From Thauera phenylacetica B4P (GTDB lineage: Bacteria > Pseudomonadota > Gammaproteobacteria > Burkholderiales > Rhodocyclaceae): 41,209 bases of DNA. Under the pieces are notes generated by a model. It was given only the letters and a program-made list of their open reading frames with translations. It searched no databases and was not told the DNA's origin. Position 1 is the first letter of the stretch; each line of letters starts with the position of its first letter. The position numbers were made by a program, and so were the translations under genes. Shown one piece after another: positions 1-8,400 of this stretch. The stretch lies in the NCBI RefSeq assembly GCF_000310225.1, contig NZ_AMXF01000014.1, positions 1 through 41,209 on the forward strand, written 5' to 3'.

Positions 1-598
1 GCTCGGCGTCGCGGCGGGCCTCGGCGAGGCGGGCCTGGAGCTGGGCGAGGCGGGCGGGATGCTCGGCGATCGCCTGGCGGCGCTGGGTGAGCGAGAGGCG
101 CACGCGGGCGACGTCCTCGCGCGCCTGGTCGAAGGCGCTCTCGGCGCCGAGGCGGGCGTTCTTGAGGCGCTCGAAGCGGGCGAGCTTGGCCTCGGCGAGC
201 TCGAGCAGGGTGCGCTCCTGCGCGATTGCCTCCTGGTCGTGGCGGTGGCGGATGCGCTCGCGCTCGAGTTCGGCGGTGGCCTGGTCGATGCGCGGCTTCA
301 GGTCGCGCGGATCCATGCGTGCGAGCACCGTGCCGGCCTCGACGCGGTCGCCGTCGCGCACGCTCACCTCGAGCACGCGGCCGCCGACCGGTGCGGCGGC
401 GCGCACGCGGTCGGGCGCCTCGATGCGGCCGTAGAGCACCAGCGTGGGATTCACCGCGATCGCGGTGAGCGGCTCGGCTTCGATCCGCCACACCCGCTCC
501 CGAGTCTCCACCGCCGGCGGGGCGGGGCGGGTGGCGCGCAGGGCGAGGAATCCGGCTGCGGCCAGCACGAGGATGAGGACGGGAAGCAGGCGACGCAT
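1..598 (-). CDS. RND/HlyD-type efflux periplasmic adaptor, C-terminus beyond window
   Basis: Only the first 199 residues are in the window; the frame runs open off the left edge. It starts at the ATG at 598 with a short hydrophobic N-terminal segment (about residues 5-20), a signal or membrane anchor. The lipoyl/barrel-sandwich half-motif follows (GGRVLEVSVRDGDRVEAG, about 70-87), then VLARMDPRDL, then a long charged coiled-coil hairpin rich in Ala, Glu, Arg and Leu. This order is that of membrane fusion proteins that link an inner-membrane RND pump to an outer-membrane channel. The family assignment is firm; the substrate cannot be inferred. The pump gene would be expected further left. A 13-bp motif shared with a second promoter lies 40 bp upstream. 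Confidence 0.85.
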   Translation of the reverse strand, partial: MRRLLPVLILVLAAAGFLALRATRPAPPAVETRERVWRIEAEPLTAIAVNPTLVLYGRIEAPDRVRAAAPVGGRVLEVSVRDGDRVEAGTVLARMDPRDLKPRIDQATAELERERIRHRHDQEAIAQERTLLELAEAKLARFERLKNARLGAESAFDQAREDVARVRLSLTQRRQAIAEHPARLAQLQARLAEARRDAE

Positions 599-637
599 GG
601 GGCAGAGCCTCGGGGGCCCGGGCGGGGCAGGTTTATC

Positions 638-650
638 AGAAAACGCTTAT
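638..650. promoter_or_regulatory. Shared 13-bp motif upstream of the adaptor gene (copy 1)
   Basis: The sequence agaaaacgcttat lies between the divergent-facing adaptor start (598) and the end of the DnaJ-like gene (669). The identical 13 bp recurs at 23501-23513, directly upstream of another gene. The core is partly palindromic (TAAG-N6-CTTA in copy 2, TAAG-N6-CTGA here), which would suit a dimeric repressor. The regulator is unknown. Confidence 0.35.
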
Positions 651-668
651 TGTATTGCGGGAGCGGCT

Positions 669-1664
669 TCAGCGCTCGTCCAGCCACACCGACTCCCAGC
701 GCGCGAGCTCGGGGAAGTGGTGCTCGGCGCGTTCGGCCAGCGCGCGGTCGAGCTCGTCGATGAGGCCGTGCAGCGAGGGCTCGGGGGCGTGCGGGAGCTC
801 GGGCTCGAACTCGACGACGAGGTCGCCACGTGCGCGCCGGCCATGCGCCGGGAAACCCGCGCCGGGCACGCGCAGGCTGCGCGGATGGGCGAGGCCGGGC
901 TCGAGCTCCAGGCTGCGCGCGCCCTCGGGGTGGGGCACGCGCAGGGTGCCGCCGATCAGCAGGCGCAGCGCGCTCACCGGGCGGCGCAGCACCAGGTCGC
1001 GGCCCTCGCGGCGAAACAGCGCGTGGCTGGCGAGGCGGATGCGCAGGCGCAGGTCGCCGGCACGATGGCGCGGGTCGGCATGCGGCTCGCCCTCGCCCGT
1101 AAGGCGCAGCTCGTCCTCATCCACCACCCCGGGCGGGATGCGCACCTCGAGGTGCCGGGTGTGCAGTTGCTCGCCGCTGCCGCCACAGCCGCCGCAGGGG
1201 CCGGTGTTGCGGTAGCCGCGACCCTCGCAGTCCGGACAGCGCTCCAGGCCGGCAGGCCCGCGCACACGGCCCGAGCCGCGGCAGGGCGAGCACAGCCGGC
1301 TCACGCTGAGTTGCTCCATGCCGCTGCCGCCGCACTGCGTACAGGGGCTGCGGCGCTCGACCTCGACCGCGCGCAGCGCGCCGGAGAAGCTCTCCTCGAT
1401 GCTGATCTCCAGCGTCTGCCAGCGGTCCGCGCCACGCTGCGGTGCGGCGGCGCCCTCGTCCTCGTGCTGAGTCTGCCCCTCGTCGCCGAGCAGGGTGGCG
1501 AGCAGGCGGTCGTGCGCATCGCGCAGCCGCCTGAACTGCTCGGCGGCGGCGGGGTCGGGGTTGCGGTCGGGATGCCATTGCATGGCGAGCTTGCGGAAGG
1601 CGCGCTTGATCTGCTGCGCGCTCGCGCCGGCTGGCAGGCCGAGAAGGGCATGGGGGTCGGACAT
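669..1664 (-). CDS. DnaJ-like co-chaperone with J domain and zinc-finger domain
   Basis: 331 aa. An N-terminal J domain carries the HPD motif (residues 31-33) that stimulates DnaK ATPase. After a charged linker come four CxxCxGxG-type repeats (Cys pairs at 108/111, 125/128, 143/146, 157/160) that bind two zinc ions, then a substrate-binding C-terminal region. It is shorter than canonical DnaJ (about 375 aa), and the Gly/Phe-rich linker is replaced by an acidic, Gln-rich stretch (about 60-80), so it is probably a DnaJ paralogue rather than the main DnaJ. It converges on nothing and is divergent from the hydrolase gene to its right. The family is clear; the client is unknown. Confidence 0.85.
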   Translation of the reverse strand: MSDPHALLGLPAGASAQQIKRAFRKLAMQWHPDRNPDPAAAEQFRRLRDAHDRLLATLLGDEGQTQHEDEGAAAPQRGADRWQTLEISIEESFSGALRAVEVERRSPCTQCGGSGMEQLSVSRLCSPCRGSGRVRGPAGLERCPDCEGRGYRNTGPCGGCGGSGEQLHTRHLEVRIPPGVVDEDELRLTGEGEPHADPRHRAGDLRLRIRLASHALFRREGRDLVLRRPVSALRLLIGGTLRVPHPEGARSLELEPGLAHPRSLRVPGAGFPAHGRRARGDLVVEFEPELPHAPEPSLHGLIDELDRALAERAEHHFPELARWESVWLDER

Positions 1665-1730
1665 GGGCGGAAGGCTGTGGACTGCGAGGGCATCAGCTTA
1701 ACCGAGCTTGCCGGCGGATGTTGCGCGGGC

Positions 1731-1758
1731 TTGACCAATCCGTAAAGGATGCAAGAAT
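1731..1758 (+). promoter_or_regulatory. Candidate sigma-70 promoter for the alpha/beta hydrolase gene
   Basis: TTGACC (1731-1736), 16-bp spacer, AAGAAT (1753-1758). A small palindrome, ATACG-GAAT-CGTAT, follows at 1774-1787 in the leader and could be an operator. The promoter is inferred from position and partial consensus only. Confidence 0.3.
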
Positions 1759-1859
1759 GTCATGCCGTGCTCAATACGGAATCGTATGGTTCTCGATGCT
1801 GGCGGAATGCGCCGGGCCGCGAACGAGCAGGCGCGAAAATACATGGAGACAAAGAACCG

Positions 1860-2699
1860 ATGAGCCGACCCCGAGCTTCCGACATCCTGCCCCGCGACCT
1901 GTGGGTGGATCATCCGCAGGGCCGCATCTTCGCCAGGGAGTGGAGTCCGCAGGGGGTGGGCGCGCACCGCCCGGCGAGTCCGATCGTGCTGTTCCACGAC
2001 TCGCTCGGCTGCGTCGAGCTGTGGCGCGACTTCCCGGCGCAGCTGAGCGCGGCCAGCGGGCGCCGGGTGATCGCCTACGACCGCCTCGGTTTCGGCCGCT
2101 CGGATGCGCGCGAGGTGCTTCCCGAGCTCGACTTCATCGCCGAGGAGGCGCGGGTGTATTTCCCCGCGGTGCGCGAGCAGCTCGGCCTGGAGCGTTTCGT
2201 GGTGTTCGGCCACAGCGTGGGCGGCGGCATGGCGGTGAATTGTGCTGCCGCGTTTGCCGGCGCCTGCGACGCCTTGATCACCGAATCGGCGCAGGTCTTT
2301 CCAGAGGACCTGACCCTGAGCAGCATCGCCGAGGCCAAGGGGCAGTTCGTCGATGAGTCGCAGCTGCAGCGCCTGGCGCGCTATCACGGCGACAAGGCGC
2401 GCTGGGTGCTGGACGCGTGGACCGAGAGCTGGCTGCATCCGGGCTTCGCCGCCTGGTCGTTGAAGTCGGTGCTGCCGCAGGTGCGTTGCCCGGTGCTGGC
2501 CATCCATGGCATGCACGACGAGTACGGCACCCGCGTGCATCCCGAGATGATCGGCGAGCTTTCCGCTGGCCCGGCGCAGGTGGCCATCCTGCCGGACACC
2601 TTCCACGTGCCGCATCGCGAGCGCCCCGAGGCGGTCATCGAGCTCGTCTGCGGTTTCCTCGACCCGGTGCGGCAGGGCGGGGTCGTGTGCGCACCCTGA
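1860..2699 (+). CDS. Alpha/beta hydrolase
   Basis: 279 aa from the ATG at 1860, which has a GGAG Shine-Dalgarno about 12 bp upstream; an ATG at 1749 would add 37 residues of unlikely sequence. The fold is recognisable from the nucleophile elbow GHSVGG (Ser119), the strand-turn PIVLFHDSLG with the oxyanion region (about 41-50), DRLGFGRSDAR (about 74-84), the acid Asp in HGMHD (Asp220) and the His in TFHVPH (249 or 252). There is no signal peptide, so it should act in the cytoplasm. Substrate unknown; esterase, haloalkane dehalogenase-like and C-C hydrolase activities are all possible within this family. It is a single gene ending at a bidirectional terminator. Confidence 0.85.
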   Translation: MSRPRASDILPRDLWVDHPQGRIFAREWSPQGVGAHRPASPIVLFHDSLGCVELWRDFPAQLSAASGRRVIAYDRLGFGRSDAREVLPELDFIAEEARVYFPAVREQLGLERFVVFGHSVGGGMAVNCAAAFAGACDALITESAQVFPEDLTLSSIAEAKGQFVDESQLQRLARYHGDKARWVLDAWTESWLHPGFAAWSLKSVLPQVRCPVLAIHGMHDEYGTRVHPEMIGELSAGPAQVAILPDTFHVPHRERPEAVIELVCGFLDPVRQGGVVCAP

Positions 2700-2798
2700 C
2701 TTGCGCGCGGGGCGCCTCCGCCCGGGGGGCGGAGCGCGCCCCAAGGGCGGGGCGGGGCGTCGCACGATGCGATGAGGGGCGGATGAAAGGCACGGACG

Positions 2799-2835
2799 AA
2801 AAAAAACGCCGACCCGGTGAGGAGTCGGCGTTTTT
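2799..2835. terminator. Bidirectional Rho-independent terminator
   Basis: The 7-bp stem CGCCGAC/GTCGGCG (2807-2813, 2824-2830) is flanked by eight A on the left and five T on the right. It can therefore end both the rightward hydrolase transcript and the leftward tRNA-Arg transcript. Confidence 0.85.
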
Positions 2836-2841
2836 CGAATC

Positions 2842-2918
2842 TGGCGCGCCCGGAAGGATTCGAACCTCCTACCCCCTGGTTCGTAGCCAGGTACTCTATC
2901 CAGATGAGCTACGGGCGC
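2842..2918 (-). tRNA. tRNA-Arg (anticodon ACG), copy 2 in transcription order
   Basis: 77 nt including an encoded CCA. The acceptor stem GCGCCCG pairs with CGGGCGC, the anticodon arm is CTGGCT-ACG-AACCAG, and the T arm contains GGTTCGAATCC. ACG is expected to be modified to ICG and to read CGU, CGC and CGA. The sequence is identical over all 77 nt to the copy at 2961-3037, from which it is separated by 42 nt. It lies directly upstream of a terminator. Confidence 0.97.
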
Positions 2919-2960
2919 GTTGCCGAAATCGTTTGGAGCCCGAGATCGGAAGGCTTTGTT

Positions 2961-3037
2961 TGGCGCGCCCGGAAGGATTCGAACCTCCTACCCCCTGGTT
3001 CGTAGCCAGGTACTCTATCCAGATGAGCTACGGGCGC
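2961..3037 (-). tRNA. tRNA-Arg (anticodon ACG), copy 1 in transcription order
   Basis: Identical in sequence to the copy at 2842-2918, also with encoded CCA. Before the element inserted, tRNA-Ser would have lain about 60 bp upstream in the same orientation, giving a Ser-Arg-Arg cluster. The pair keeps its own promoter just outside the left attachment site. Confidence 0.97.
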
Positions 3038-3063
3038 TTATTGCTGCACTGCGAAGGAGCGGG

Positions 3064-3091
3064 ATTATAACCACTGTTCCCACAACTTCAA
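3064..3091 (-). promoter_or_regulatory. Promoter of the tRNA-Arg pair
   Basis: Reading leftwards: TTGAAG (3086-3091), 16-bp spacer, perfect TATAAT (3064-3069), about 27 bp before the first tRNA-Arg. It ends 6 bp short of the left attachment repeat, so the insertion did not disrupt it. Confidence 0.7.
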
Positions 3092-3097
3092 GTTTTA

Positions 3098-3113
3098 TTT
3101 GGCGGAGAGGGTG
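3098..3113. repeat. attL: partial tRNA-Ser 3' end
   Basis: Identical over 16 bp to 22900-22915 (tttggcggagagggtg), which is the reverse complement of the last bases of tRNA-Ser including the CCA-encoding TGG. The following bases differ (tcccc here, ggatt in the tRNA), so the T arm is missing and this copy is only the displaced tail. Confidence 0.9.
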
Positions 3114-3141
3114 TCCCCCTCAACGACGGCGCGCACTGTAT

Positions 3142-3173
3142 CACGGGGTTTCTTCGCAGCGCAACACCCCGTG
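3142..3173. promoter_or_regulatory. Inverted repeat upstream of the integrase
   Basis: Perfect 8-bp arms, CACGGGGT and ACCCCGTG, separated by 16 bp, between attL and the integrase start. It could be an excisionase/AlpA operator or part of the att region. The role is inferred from position only. Confidence 0.35.
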
Positions 3174-3241
3174 TGAAATAAAGGATTCCGGCTGTTCGGC
3201 AGGTTTTCGCCCGTATCCCGTAGTATCATCAAATCTCACAT

Positions 3242-3268
3242 GGGATGTTGGGTAGGTTGTGGGGTAGA
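3242..3268. repeat. Left arm-type double repeat of the integrase
   Basis: Two tandem units with the core TGTnGGGTAG (12-bp period) form a 27-bp block that recurs at 22835-22861 with three mismatches. The block overlaps an upstream in-frame ATG at 3240, which is why the integrase start was placed at 3273. Direct repeats of this kind beside DUF4102 integrases usually act as arm-binding sites; that function is inferred. Confidence 0.65.
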
Positions 3269-3272
3269 GAAA

Positions 3273-4535
3273 ATGCCGAAGATCGCCAAGGAACTGACCG
3301 CGCTCGAGGTGGGGCGCCTGAAGACAGAAGGACTCTATGCCGTCGGTGGTGTCGCCGGCCTGCACCTGCAGGTAACCTCGACTGGGGCTCGCTCGTGGAT
3401 CTTGCGCGCCAAGATCGGCGCCAAGCGTCGAGACATCGGCCTGGGTGCCTATCCAGGTGTGACGCTGGCGCAGGCGCGCGAGAAAGCCCGTAACGCCCGC
3501 CAAGCCATCGCCGAGGGGCGTGACCCTGTCGCCGAGCGTGTAGCCGCCCGTAGCGCCCTGGCGGCGGCACACGGAGCGGAAATCACGTTCGACGAGTGCG
3601 TCGTGAAGTTCATCGACGCGAAGTCGGCCGAGTGGCGGAATCCGAAGAGTGCGGCGCAGTGGTCGGCTTCGCTGACGACCTACGCCTCGCCGACGATCGG
3701 GTCGCTCCAGGTGCGTGACGTCGAGCTGGCGCACATCCTCAAGATCCTCGAGCCGGTGTGGACCACGAAGACCGAGACCGCAACGCGCGTCCGCGGCCGG
3801 ATTGAGAACGTCCTCGACTGGGCGACCGTGCGCGGCTTTCGCAAGGGGGACAATCCGGCGCGATGGCGGGGGCACCTCGACAAGCTGCTGGCCAAGCCCT
3901 CGAAGGTCGCCAGGGTCGAACACCACACCGCGCTGCCGATTGACGCCATGGGGGCGTTCATGGAGTCGCTGCAGAAGCGGGAGGGGCTGGCGGCGCGTGC
4001 GCTCGAGTTCCTGATCCTGACTGCGGTCCGCTCGGGTGAGGTGCGCGGCGCGACCTGGGACGAGATGGATCTGCAGGCCCGTGTCTGGACCATCCCAGCC
4101 GAGCGCATGAAGGGCGGAAAGGAACACCGCGTGCCGCTGTCCGACCGCGCGCTCGAGCTCCTCAAAGCGCTGCCTCGCCTCGCCGACTCCAACCTCGTCT
4201 TCCCGGCGCCGCGGGGTGGCCAGATGTCCGACATGACCCTGCTGGCGGTCATGCGCCGCATGAACGTCGACGCCGTGCCTCATGGCTTCCGCTCGACCTT
4301 CCGAGACTGGGCAGCGGAGCGGACCAACTACCCGCGCGACGTGGCGGAGATGGCCCTCGCGCACACCATCGGCGACAAAGTAGAAGCCGCGTATCGGCGT
4401 GGCGACCTCTTCGAGAAACGTGCCCGACTCATGGCCGACTGGGCGAAATTCTGCGCGATGAAGTCCCCCGAGGGGGTCGTTATCCCTCTGCATCCGGAAA
4501 GCGTTTCCACAAATCCGGAACAGATTTCCGCATGA
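3273..4535 (+). CDS. int: Tyrosine-family site-specific integrase with N-terminal DUF4102-type arm-binding domain
   Basis: 420 aa from the ATG at 3273. An in-frame ATG at 3240 would translate the DNA repeat itself and is rejected. The N-terminal 85 or so residues are the DUF4102/arm-binding type seen in P4-like integrases (ending in the LGAYPGVTLAQAR block). A core-binding domain follows, then the catalytic domain with Arg253 (AVRSGEVRG), His337-x-x-Arg340 (HGFRSTFRDW), His364 (LAHTIG) and nucleophile Tyr374. All catalytic residues are present and the length is typical. It should integrate and excise the element at the tRNA-Ser 3' end. Excision normally needs a small recombination directionality factor, and the AlpA-like proteins are candidates. 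Confidence 0.95.
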   Translation: MPKIAKELTALEVGRLKTEGLYAVGGVAGLHLQVTSTGARSWILRAKIGAKRRDIGLGAYPGVTLAQAREKARNARQAIAEGRDPVAERVAARSALAAAHGAEITFDECVVKFIDAKSAEWRNPKSAAQWSASLTTYASPTIGSLQVRDVELAHILKILEPVWTTKTETATRVRGRIENVLDWATVRGFRKGDNPARWRGHLDKLLAKPSKVARVEHHTALPIDAMGAFMESLQKREGLAARALEFLILTAVRSGEVRGATWDEMDLQARVWTIPAERMKGGKEHRVPLSDRALELLKALPRLADSNLVFPAPRGGQMSDMTLLAVMRRMNVDAVPHGFRSTFRDWAAERTNYPRDVAEMALAHTIGDKVEAAYRRGDLFEKRARLMADWAKFCAMKSPEGVVIPLHPESVSTNPEQISA

Positions 4536-4581
4536 GAAACAATAGTTTGCATGGGCCTGATCCCTGCTGATACAGTGCCGG

Positions 4582-4633
4582 CAGGTGGCGTTTTCTTGCG
4601 GTTGCCACCTGTCGCACGACAACTGCTGATAAT
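4582..4633 (+). promoter_or_regulatory. Candidate promoter with inverted repeat for the AlpA-primase operon
   Basis: A perfect 8-bp inverted repeat (CAGGTGGC at 4582-4589, GCCACCTG at 4604-4611) overlaps TTGCCA (4603-4608), which is followed 19 bp later by GATAAT (4628-4633). The arrangement suggests a repressible promoter about 100 bp before the first gene. A separate TTGACA at 4650 has no good -10. The hairpin could also terminate int transcription, but it lacks a T run. Confidence 0.4.
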
Positions 4634-4732
4634 CGACATTCGCCAATTTTGACAAGCGACCCGCGGACCCTGATCCGCTGGCCCAGCTTCCTACGCGCTC
4701 TGGGCGGCGGATCCCGATCTGAGGATCTGTCG

Positions 4733-5029
4733 ATGTCGTACAACAAGCAGAACAAGCCCGCGCCTGGCGCCATTGCAGCCGCCACCACCCAGCCGGCACC
4801 CGAGCCCATCCCGATGGCGCTCGCCAACTTCGAACACCTGCCTGATAACGCCTTCGTGCGTGAGCCCGTCGTGCGGGGCCTGTACGGCATCAGCCATGCC
4901 ACGGTGTGGCGCTGGGTGAAGGCGGGGTTCATCCCGAAGCCCGTGAAGCTCTCGGCGCAGTCGACGGGGTGGCGAGTGGCTGACCTGCGCGCTGCGCTGC
5001 GTGCCAAGGCTGAAGAGGTGGCCGCATGA
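4733..5029 (+). CDS. AlpA-family phage regulatory protein (helix-turn-helix)
   Basis: 98 aa from the ATG at 4733, preceded by GAGGA 7-8 bp upstream. After a Pro/Ala-rich N-terminal third, residues about 48-90 form the AlpA/MerR-like helix-turn-helix (VRGLYGISHATVWRWVKAGF followed by PKPVKL and WRVADLRAAL). AlpA-type proteins act as transcription activators of int or as excisionases in P4-like elements. It overlaps the next gene by ATGA, and that gene overlaps the primase gene in the same way, so the three are translationally coupled. Role as operon regulator and/or excisionase is inferred. Confidence 0.85.
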   Translation: MSYNKQNKPAPGAIAAATTQPAPEPIPMALANFEHLPDNAFVREPVVRGLYGISHATVWRWVKAGFIPKPVKLSAQSTGWRVADLRAALRAKAEEVAA

Positions 5030-5448
5030 CCGCGCCCACACATGAAAACGCCCGGCCGCTGGGGAGAGCGGACCGGGCGCTAAGCTCAAATGTGAGCCGA
5101 ATTCACGCCGAAATCGTACCACACACGGCCGCGTGGGGTGTGTCGTCCGATGGTCTGATTTTTCCGCGCCCCTGGACCTGCGCCGGCCAACTGCTAGGGC
5201 AACTCCTCGTCGAGAAGGGCGTGACCCATCGGTCGTTCGACGGTCGTGCCGACTCGATGCGCGGTGCCGTGTATGTGAAGCGCTTGCGTGATGCCGGCTG
5301 GCCCATCGACACGGAGCTGGTCGCCGGTTCGAACCGGTTCGAGAAGGTCAGATACGGGATTTATCGCCTGGGCGACATCACCATCGGCACGGCCGAGGAA
5401 GAGTTCGTTGCGGCGTGCGGGTTGTCTAGAGAGGGGGTGCTGCCATGA
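5026..5448 (+). CDS. Small phage-type protein with probable winged-helix domain
   Basis: 140 aa. The start ATG overlaps the stop of the AlpA-like gene (ATGA), and its own stop overlaps the next start in the same way. The C-terminal half (about 55-115) looks like a winged helix: helices around GQLLGQLLVEKGVTH and SMRGAVYVKRLRDAGWPI, then strands VRYGIYRLGDITIG. Small proteins like this commonly sit before replication genes in prophages and integrative elements and are annotated only as hypothetical. The first 18 codons encode a strong RNA hairpin (5049-5079). I cannot name a family. Confidence 0.7.
   Translation: MTAPTHENARPLGRADRALSSNVSRIHAEIVPHTAAWGVSSDGLIFPRPWTCAGQLLGQLLVEKGVTHRSFDGRADSMRGAVYVKRLRDAGWPIDTELVAGSNRFEKVRYGIYRLGDITIGTAEEEFVAACGLSREGVLP
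5049..5079. promoter_or_regulatory. 12-bp hairpin inside the start of the winged-helix gene
   Basis: CGCCCGGCCGCT pairs with AGCGG-(A bulge)-CCGGGCG around a 6-nt loop. It is preceded by AAAA, so in the leftward direction it resembles a terminator stem followed by TTTT. In the rightward mRNA it lies 20 nt after the start codon and could modulate coupling to the primase gene. Confidence 0.4.
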
Positions 5449-8400
5449 ACGCGCCCCTTTCCACGGCCATGTGCTACGACTGCCTCAGCGAACCGTGCGA
5501 GTGCGGTTCCCACCTCGCAGCGCCTGGGCCTGCTGTCGTGCCGCGACGCACCAAGCGGCCCGTATTCGCTGGCGCCTGGGCGCCGGTGACCTTCACCCGC
5601 TTCCGTTGCCACGCTGCGGACGAGGCCAAGAACGTGCGCAAGCGTGTGCAGCTCAACGCCGCCGGTGAGCTCGAGTCCTTGGCGCCCGACGGCTTCTCCA
5701 ACGGCTATGCGGAAACCGTGCAGACCACCTTGGATGTGTTCGTCCGGGAAACGCAGGGCGAGCCGCCGCGCCCCGAACACGCGTTCTACACCGCCGGGGT
5801 GAGCGCGGAGTGCAAACCCGGCGAATCGCTGCTGATGGGCAAACTGGACGACGACAAGTGGCGCAGCAGGTCGAAGAAGGGCTTTCCCTTCCCGGAGCGT
5901 GACGCACTCCTGACCATCGACACCGACAACATCGAAGACTTTCCTGCGCTGCAGACGCCCGAGGACGTGGTCGACGTGCTTGCGCAGCTCGGCCTCGATG
6001 CGGACTGTGGTGCATCGCCGAGCGGATCCTCCTACCTCGAGTGGCCGGGCGGGAAACATGGCTTACGTGGCCTGCACACCTTCTATTCAATCGACAAGGG
6101 CGCAGAGGTTCCGCGCGTGCTCGACACCCTGCATAAGCGCGCATGGCTGGCCGGCTACGGCCTGGTCGTGGTCGGTTCCGATGGCAAACTGCACGAGCGC
6201 TCGATCGTGGACCGCGCGCTGGCGTCCGGCAACCAGCCGATTTTCGAGTTCGGTGCCGTGCTCCTGGACAAGCGGATTCAGCAGCCTCGCAAGGTGTCGC
6301 CCTTCCGCGGCCAGAAGCGCCAGATCGTGGCCGCCGACATCCTGCCGCTGACCGAGGAGCAGGAGGCCCAGTACAAAGCCCTTGTTGTGCTGGCGAAAGC
6401 GGAGAAGCAGGGCGACGCGGAGAAGGCTACCGAGGCCTGGATCGAACGCCGAACGGCAGCGCTACCCGAGGCCGAGCGTGACGCAGCCCGCGCGGCCCTG
6501 CTGCAACAGCGCGACGCCAAGCACAAGGAGCTTCCGCCGGGTTTCAGGTTGCAGTTGAACGATGGTAGGGATGTGCTCGTGTCGGCGATCCTGGCCGATC
6601 CTGATGCCTGGCACCGAGTCACGCTCCCCGATCCGCTCGAGCCTGAATATGGCAACGCGAAGGCGACCATCTTCACGCAAGAGCAGCGCGACGGCAGGCC
6701 GAAAATTATCTCGCGTGCTCACGGTGTCGAGACCGTCTATTTCCTCGATCCGCGACCGCCCGGGGTGCATTCGGGCGGTTTCGATCCGGAGTTGTTCGAC
6801 GATGAAGGCAACACGCGCAAACTCGAGCCTTTTCCGAGTCCGACTGAGTTTGAGCGCCCGTGCTACATCATGCTCGACGACTGGACCGAGTCGCCGGGAT
6901 TCCCACCGAATGAGTTTTTTCCCGAAGGCGTTCCACCGCAGCGGCGGCGGCCGGGGCTTTGGTTGTTCCGTAACCACCGCGCTAATGGCACCGTCACGCC
7001 GATCGATGACTGGATCTGTGACCCGCTGCACATCGACGCCCAGACCTACGACGGCGCGGGCAACAATTTCGGCCGCCTTCTGCGCTTCAGGACGACCGCG
7101 GGGAAGTGGCGTACTTGGGCGTTGCCGATGGAGTTGGTGGGTGGTGATCCGGCTGCGCTCATGGGCACGCTTCTTGGCATGGGCCTGGGTACGGATGGCA
7201 CGCGGAACGGGAAACAGCGGATCGTAGAGTATCTGACGAGTGCTAGACCGACTCGGCACGTTCGGTGCGTTCCGCAAACCGGCTGGACGGGCGACACGTT
7301 CGTGCTGCCTGACCGGAACATCGGGCCAAAGGCGGATGACACGGTTCTCCAGTCCGAGTACATCCACGGCCTGACCGAGATGCATGGTACTGCCGGGACT
7401 TTCGACGGCTGGCGCGAGGGTATTTCGTTGGCGGCAGTGGGCAACCCGCTGTTGGTGCTCGCGCTGTCGGTGGCGTTCGCGGGGCCGCTGCTCTCGCGCA
7501 CGCACAATGACAGCGGCGGCATCCATTTCATGGGGGAGTCGAGCACCGGGAAAACGACGATCCTGCAGGCTGCTTGTTCCGTCTGGGGCGGGAAGCAGTT
7601 CAAGCGCACATGGCTTGCCACGGCGAACGGGTTGGAAGGCGTCGCCGCGATGTCGAACGACTGCTTGCTCGCGCTCGATGAGATTTCGCAGTGCGAGCCA
7701 CACCACATCGGCGCTGTGATTTACATGATCGGCAACGAGACCGGCAAGCAGCGTGCGAACAAGAGCGGTGCGGCTCGCACGCCCACACGCCACAAGATCG
7801 CCGTTATCTCGACCGGAGAGCGCACGATCACAGATGCAATGCTTGAGGGCGGGAAGCGTTCCAAGGCGGGGCAGGGCGTCCGGTTGATTGACGTTCTGGT
7901 GGGTGCGCGCTTTGGCTGCTTCGATGAGCTTCACGGCCACGGCTCGAGCAAGGAACTCGTCGACGCCATCGCGGTGACGGCTTCGCAGCACTACGGGCAC
8001 GCCGGCCGCAGGTTCCTCGAATCTCTCGTGAGTGACGAGCGAGACCTCGTGGAGCGACTCGCTACGATCCGAGCACGGCCGGATTTCAACCCAGACAACG
8101 CCGATGGGCAGTGTTCGCGTGTCGCGTCGCGCTTTGCGCTGTTCGCCCTCGCCGGCGAACTCGCGACCGAGTACGGGGTCACGGGTTGGGCGACGGGCAC
8201 CGCCACACAGGCGGCCGTCCAAGCGTTCAAGGCCTGGCACGCGCCCCGCGGCAAGGGTAGTGCAGAGAAGCAGCAAGCGTTCCGCGCGATCCTGGCGTTT
8301 CTCGAGCGACACGGTGACGCTCGATTCTCTGACGTCACCAAAACCGAGGGGCGGGGGCCTGTGGTGCGCGACCGTGCCGGCTGGTTCCGGTATGTCGAAG

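Noticed and set aside
2842-3037. Attachment repeat formed by the two tRNA-Arg genes
   Set aside because: Both are full-length and co-directional with only 42 bp between them; the integrase-side repeat matches tRNA-Ser, not tRNA-Arg.
3240-3272. Upstream ATG of the integrase
   Set aside because: It lies inside the arm-type DNA repeat and would add MGCWVGCGVEK; the ATG at 3273 starts the conserved N-terminus.
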